Shown here one piece after another: positions 60,734 to 64,000 of a DNA stretch of 64,000 nt. The notes beneath the pieces are model-generated. The model did no database searches, was not told where the DNA came from, and was given only the letters and a program-made list of their open reading frames with translations. The translations under genes were made by a program, and so were the position numbers. Source of the DNA: Niastella caeni (GTDB lineage: Bacteria > Bacteroidota > Bacteroidia > Chitinophagales > Chitinophagaceae); the NCBI RefSeq assembly GCF_004834005.1, contig NZ_STFF01000002.1, positions 62,001 to 126,000 on the forward strand. The letters are read 5' to 3'. The number at the start of each line of letters is the position of its first letter. The stretch's first letter is position 1.

Positions 60734-61447
60734 ATGAATTGGTTTTTTTTACAAGTTACCAATCCTGCAACCACAACCGCCGCCGACACCACACAAGCCG
60801 CAGCCACTGCTGCCGCCCAGGGCGTTCACACTATGAATGTAATGGAACTATTGGCTAATGGCGGTCCGCTCATGATACCATTGGGATTGTTGTTTGTACT
60901 GGCTTTATTTTTCTTTTTTGAACGGCTTATTGCCATTCGCAAGGCCAGTAACATTGACCCCAACTTTATGTACATAATACGGGATAACATTTTTAGTGGG
61001 AATGTATCTGCAGCCCGGTCAATGGCTAAAAATACACCCAACCCCGTGGCCCGGATTATCGATAAGGGATTGCAACGGATTGGTAAGCCCATTGAAGCCA
61101 TTGAGAAAAGCATGGAAAATGTAGGCAAACTCGAAGTGTATAAAATGGAGCGCAATCTGTCGGTTTTATCATTGGTATATGGTATTGCGCCTATGTTCGG
61201 GTTCTTAGGGACCATCTTCGGTATGTTGCAATTGTTCTATAATATCAATGCTTCAGGTGAATTTACACCGGCCCAGATAGCAGGTGGTATTTACACGAAA
61301 ATGATCACCTCGGCATCGGGATTGATCATTGGTTTGCTGGCATATGTAGGTTATAATTTCCTGAATGCACAGATCGATAAGACCGTGAACCGAATGGAAG
61401 CTGCCAGTGCGGAGTTTATTGATATTTTGCAGGAACCGACAAGATAG
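60734..61447 (+). CDS. exbB: MotA/TolQ/ExbB proton-channel family protein
   Basis: A 237-residue ExbB-type protein. Three membrane helices are visible: about 43-65 (GPLMIPLGLLFVLALFFFFERLI), about 140-165 (LSVLSLVYGIAPMFGFLGTIFGMLQLF) and about 185-215 (ASGLIIGLLAYVGYNFLNAQIDK). The conserved Thr/Gly pattern of the second helix and the cytoplasmic PVARIIDKGLQRIG segment fit the family. It partners ExbD to power TonB (and the SusC-type and other receptors) with proton flow. exbD follows after 72 bp, and the spacer itself is a repeat. Confidence 0.93.
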   Translation: MNWFFLQVTNPATTTAADTTQAAATAAAQGVHTMNVMELLANGGPLMIPLGLLFVLALFFFFERLIAIRKASNIDPNFMYIIRDNIFSGNVSAARSMAKNTPNPVARIIDKGLQRIGKPIEAIEKSMENVGKLEVYKMERNLSVLSLVYGIAPMFGFLGTIFGMLQLFYNINASGEFTPAQIAGGIYTKMITSASGLIIGLLAYVGYNFLNAQIDKTVNRMEAASAEFIDILQEPTR

Positions 61448-61515
61448 TTTATGGTTTATGGTTGTCCTTCGAATTTCAGATTACCTTAAACCTTATACTT
61501 TATACTTTAAACGAA
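61445..61515. repeat. Heptamer arrays inside the exbB-exbD spacer
   Basis: Left, overlapping the exbB stop: GTTTATG GTTTATG GTTGTCC (61449-61469). Right: ACCTTAA ACCTTAT ACTTTAT ACTTTAA (61484-61511), the reverse orientation. They form a hairpin between two genes whose products work as a complex. Confidence 0.88.
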
Positions 61516-61519
61516 TAAA

Positions 61520-61921
61520 ATGGATCTACGAAGAAGATTGAAAGGGCACCAGGAGTTACACGCAGGCGCGTTGAACGATATTTTGTTCATCCTGTTGTTC
61601 TTCTTCCTCATTGTATCTACACTGGCCAATCCGAATGTGATCAAGTTATCACAGCCAAAGGCCAAAAGCGATACCAAAGCCAAGCAAACGGTTATCGTAA
61701 ATATTAAACCTACCGGAGAGTACATTATTAACGGTAAGCAGGTTACTATTGAAGAAATGACGGCGTTTATACAGCCGTACGTGCAGAAAGATTCAACCCA
61801 GGCAACGATAGCCATCAATGCCGATAAAACCGTTCCGCTCGAAAATGTGGTGGCGGTAATGCGGGTTGCGAGAGACCTTGGTGCAAGGTCAACGTTGTTG
61901 GTAGATACGAAGTTGAAATAA
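61520..61921 (+). CDS. exbD: Biopolymer transporter ExbD
   Basis: A 133-residue ExbD: one N-terminal helix (LNDILFILLFFFLIVSTLA, about 17-35) with the conserved Asp of the proton path (Asp18), and a periplasmic domain (about 45-133) with VIVNIKPTGEYIINGKQVTIEEM and ATIAINADKTVPLENVVAVMRVARDLGA. It works with ExbB. No tonB gene is in the window. An exact 16-bp tandem duplication AGTTCGTAAGTTATTG follows at 61921-61952. Confidence 0.94.
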   Translation: MDLRRRLKGHQELHAGALNDILFILLFFFLIVSTLANPNVIKLSQPKAKSDTKAKQTVIVNIKPTGEYIINGKQVTIEEMTAFIQPYVQKDSTQATIAINADKTVPLENVVAVMRVARDLGARSTLLVDTKLK

Positions 61922-61952
61922 GTTCGTAAGTTATTGAGTTCGTAAGTTATTG
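61921..61952. repeat. Exact 16-bp tandem duplication after exbD
   Basis: AGTTCGTAAGTTATTG twice in a row, starting inside the exbD stop codon. Within it the words are spaced by 8 bp. A terminator follows. Confidence 0.9.
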
Positions 61953-61986
61953 CCGGCCAGCAGGATTTCTGCTGGCCGGTTCTTTT
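61953..61986. terminator. Terminator after exbD
   Basis: An 11-bp stem CCGGCCAGCAG (61953-61963) / CTGCTGGCCGG (61969-61979), with T-rich sequence after it. It closes the exbB-exbD operon and faces prmC. Confidence 0.92.
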
Positions 61987-62052
61987 TACACCTTTATCTA
62001 AAAACGCTAAAGAAAAGGAAATATTAATTTCAATTATCCGTTAGTGTAATGA

Positions 62053-62982
62053 TTACAAAATATCATTTCCGTTCTTTATTTCCGCCTTCACCATTCTTTC
62101 CTTCCCCTGAAAATCTTTCTTCACTTCTGCTTTAAACCCTTTCGATTCAAATAGTGTTTTGGTTTGTTCGCCAAGATCTTCATGAATCTCTGCAAAGATG
62201 GATCCGCCGGGTAATAATTTTTGTTGCGCGAAGCGGGCAATGGCATCGTAAAATAAAAGAGGATCTTCATTAGGTACAAACAAAGCCAGGTGTGGTTCAT
62301 ATGCCAGCACATTCTGCAACATGCTGTTTTTATTGTGCTGTGGAATATAAGGCGGATTGCTCACGATGATGCCAACTGCCGGCAGCTTGGACCAGGCAGC
62401 TGCATCTAAAAAGTCAACGGGTAAAAATTGAATGGGGGTTTGCTGGGCTGCTGCATTTTTAGCAGCTACCGCCAGCGCCTGTTCGCTTACATCGCAGGCA
62501 TAGATCGTTGCTTCCGGCAATTTCTTTTTAAGGGCGATGGGGATACACCCGCTTCCTGTGCCTATGTCTAAAATGCTGAGGTAAGAAGTAGGAGGTACGA
62601 GGTATGAAGAGTCTTTATTGCCGATTGCTCCCGCTTTTGTGCGGGACCGATTGCCGACTTCCGCCACCACCCACTCCACCAATTCTTCTGTCTCAGGGCG
62701 TGGTATCAATACACTCTCATCCACATAAAACGGCATTCCGCAAAACCAGGCTTCGTGCAACACATATTGCACGGGTTTATTCGTCAGTAATTCCTGCGTG
62801 TATTGTTTCAATTGGGCAATGCGGTCGGGCGACAAAAGCGACTGTTTATGCATGATGCGGTCGATCTTTCGCATGCCGGTAACATGTTCCATAACCCAGT
62901 CTGCAATGTTGGCGGCCTCGCGGTTATCGTACAGTTCATGCAGGCTTGTCTGCAATTGTTGCTGCGCCTCTTGTAGCGTCAT
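62053..62982 (-). CDS. prmC: Peptide chain release factor N5-glutamine methyltransferase
   Basis: A 309-residue PrmC/HemK that methylates the Gln of the GGQ motif in RF1/RF2. Helical N-terminal domain (about 1-85), SAM motif ILDIGTGSGCIPIALKKKLP (about 138-157), CDVSEQALAVAAKNA and the catalytic VSNPPYIP (NPPY, about 210-217). Between the N-terminal domain (ELVEWVVAEV) and the SAM motif there is an extra segment, about residues 112-136 (GNRSRTKAGAIGNKDSSYLVPPTSYL region), encoded by heptamer arrays; relatives have a short linker here. The frame is preserved. Confidence 0.94.
   Translation of the reverse strand: MTLQEAQQQLQTSLHELYDNREAANIADWVMEHVTGMRKIDRIMHKQSLLSPDRIAQLKQYTQELLTNKPVQYVLHEAWFCGMPFYVDESVLIPRPETEELVEWVVAEVGNRSRTKAGAIGNKDSSYLVPPTSYLSILDIGTGSGCIPIALKKKLPEATIYACDVSEQALAVAAKNAAAQQTPIQFLPVDFLDAAAWSKLPAVGIIVSNPPYIPQHNKNSMLQNVLAYEPHLALFVPNEDPLLFYDAIARFAQQKLLPGGSIFAEIHEDLGEQTKTLFESKGFKAEVKKDFQGKERMVKAEIKNGNDIL
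62578..62655. repeat. In-frame heptamer arrays inside prmC
   Basis: GAGGTAA GAAGTAG GAGGTAC GAGGTAT GAAGAGT (62578-62612) in perfect phase, followed by ATTGCCGATTGC-type units that flank a CCCGCTTTTGTGCGGG hairpin (about 62616-62655). Both unit types occur elsewhere: GAAGTAG at 17279 and 49493, AATCGGC in the rsmF-type gene. Confidence 0.9.
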
Positions 62983-63096
62983 AGCGGCAAAGATGGTTAA
63001 ATAAATTGAATTTGAACCTGGTACACAAAGGCCGTACTACCATGTAATGGCGGCTCGCCATCCCGCGCAAATCGACTATATTTGCGGCTTTATTAA

Positions 63097-63190
63097 CCAA
63101 TTGGCAATAGACAATAAGCAATTGACAAATTAAATGTGCAATATGCCTTCTTTGCCCATTGCCAATTGCATATTGTCCATTGACTATTCA
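63097..63190. repeat. Paired heptamer arrays before ribD
   Basis: CAATTGG CAATAGA CAATAAG CAATTGA CAAATTA (63098-63132) faces CCCATTG CCAATTG CATATTG TCCATTG ACTATTC (63155-63189), its reverse complement. The right array runs into the start of ribD and includes the TTG at 63180, so the beginning of RibD may be repeat-derived. Confidence 0.92.
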
Positions 63191-64000
63191 CGAAACATAC
63201 ATGCAACGCTGTATCCAGCTCGCAACGGCCGGGGCCGGTTACGTGGCGCCCAACCCTATGGTAGGCGCGGTGCTGGTGCATGAAAACCGCATCATAGGGG
63301 AGGGGTATCACCAGGCCTATGGCGGTCCGCATGCCGAAGTGCATTGCCTTAATTCGGTATCAGAAGCTGACCGGCATTTGATCTCCCAATCTGTTATGTA
63401 TGTGTCGCTGGAGCCCTGCGCTCATTTTGGCAAAACGCCCCCCTGCGCCGATCTCATCATTGAAAAAAAGGTCCCGCAGGTGGTAATCGGTTGCCGCGAC
63501 CCTTTTAAACAGGTAGATGGCAAGGGCGTAGAAAAATTGCAAACTGCCGGTGTACAGGTTACCATAGGCGTGCTGCAGCAGGAGTGCAGATCCCTGAACA
63601 AACGTTTTATTACTTTTCATAAACACCATCGCCCGTATATTATCTTAAAATGGGCGCAAACGGCCAATGGGAAAATGGCTGGTGATCCTGGTGGCGAACG
63701 CCTGCTGATCAGCAATGAATTTACCAACCGGCTGGTGCATAAATGGCGTAGTGAAGAAGCGGCTATTTTGGTGGGCACCAATACGGCGCTTTTCGATGAT
63801 CCGGCGTTAACAAACCGCTTGTGGAATGGTCCTGGTCCGGTGCGGCTGGTAGTGGATATGAACCTGCGGTTACCCTCCTCGCTTCAGTTGTTTAATAAAA
63901 AGGTTCGAACCATTGTATTTAACAGCCTGAAACATGAGGAGCAGGAAAACCTGTTGTATTACCAGGTTACACATGATGTAAATCCTGTTCATCAAATTCT
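63180..64000 (+). CDS. ribD: Riboflavin biosynthesis protein RibD (5' part; runs off the window)
   Basis: Open from 63180 to the window edge (273 codons present; full RibD is about 340-370). The start is either TTG 63180 (giving TIHETYMQRCIQLA, matching the family N-terminus) or ATG 63201. The deaminase domain is complete: PNPMVGAVLV, the zinc motif PHAEVHC and EPCAHFGKTPPC with its Cys pair, and CRDPFKQVDGKGV. The reductase domain (from about PYIILKWAQTANGKMAG, residue about 155) is cut off. It converts the pyrimidine intermediate in riboflavin synthesis in two steps. It was not found as a closed gene because no stop lies in the window. Confidence 0.92.
   Translation, partial: MTIHETYMQRCIQLATAGAGYVAPNPMVGAVLVHENRIIGEGYHQAYGGPHAEVHCLNSVSEADRHLISQSVMYVSLEPCAHFGKTPPCADLIIEKKVPQVVIGCRDPFKQVDGKGVEKLQTAGVQVTIGVLQQECRSLNKRFITFHKHHRPYIILKWAQTANGKMAGDPGGERLLISNEFTNRLVHKWRSEEAAILVGTNTALFDDPALTNRLWNGPGPVRLVVDMNLRLPSSLQLFNKKVRTIVFNSLKHEEQENLLYYQVTHDVNPVHQI

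Noticed and set aside
1..64000. tRNA or rRNA genes
   Set aside because: I saw no cloverleaf-like or rRNA-like segment in the intergenic regions; a covariance search was not possible.

Overview
The window reads as a chromosomal segment of a Bacteroidota bacterium, most likely family Chitinophagaceae (Niastella/Chitinophaga-like). The grounds are SusC/SusD-type outer-membrane uptake proteins with an N-terminal STN domain, ECF sigma factor/FecR anti-sigma pairs, type IX secretion (T9SS) C-terminal sorting domains, many Bacteroidota-type lipoproteins, and -7 promoter elements of the TAnnTTTG kind. No rRNA, tRNA, CRISPR array, transposase or prophage gene was recognised. The family assignment is inference.

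Layout. 1-4.8 kb: a repeat lipoprotein, an alpha/beta hydrolase, a membrane-anchored LAS-type peptidase-like protein and a secreted DUF1080 protein. 4.9-13.5 kb: an ECF sigma/FecR/SusC/SusD/TlpA-like uptake locus. 13.9-17.2 kb: a secreted GDPD-like phosphodiesterase, a Tat-exported SoxB-like 5'-nucleotidase and an AHSA1-type protein. 17.7-21.8 kb: a dnaE2-dinB translesion polymerase cassette, then a lone response-regulator receiver and a glycine-zipper lipoprotein. 24-26.4 kb: a T9SS-exported family 9 pectate lyase. 26.5-35.5 kb (minus strand): an unknown protein, a DUF2807 lipoprotein, a TonB-dependent receptor, and an ECF sigma/FecR operon whose downstream genes encode outer-surface repeat proteins, one of them carrying an STN domain without a SusC-type receptor. 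35.9-50.4 kb: a coiled-coil protein, thyA and folA with a four-helix-bundle gene between them, a methyltransferase, the three-gene pnt transhydrogenase operon, a MORN-like protein, an RsmF-type methyltransferase, a LysM/double-psi-barrel protein, fmt, an FKBP and an unknown secreted protein. 50.6-58.2 kb: two membrane proteins, pepT, and two paralogous OmpA-family proteins flanking a T9SS cargo protein. 58.3-64 kb: ypdA, an SPFH protein, exbB-exbD, prmC and the 5' part of ribD.

The most unusual signal is not a gene. Many spacers hold diverged tandem arrays with a 7-bp period. The unit sequence differs from locus to locus (GAATGTT, AGCTGTA, GGTTACC, CAATTGG, CTAACGC, AAATTCC and so on). Arrays often occur as an array plus its reverse complement, so they can fold into long hairpins, and many begin at or inside the stop codon of the preceding gene. 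The same kind of array also sits in frame inside three housekeeping genes (the rsmF-type gene, fmt and prmC). I know of heptameric short tandem repeats from heterocystous cyanobacteria, but not of this locus-specific, paired form in Bacteroidota.
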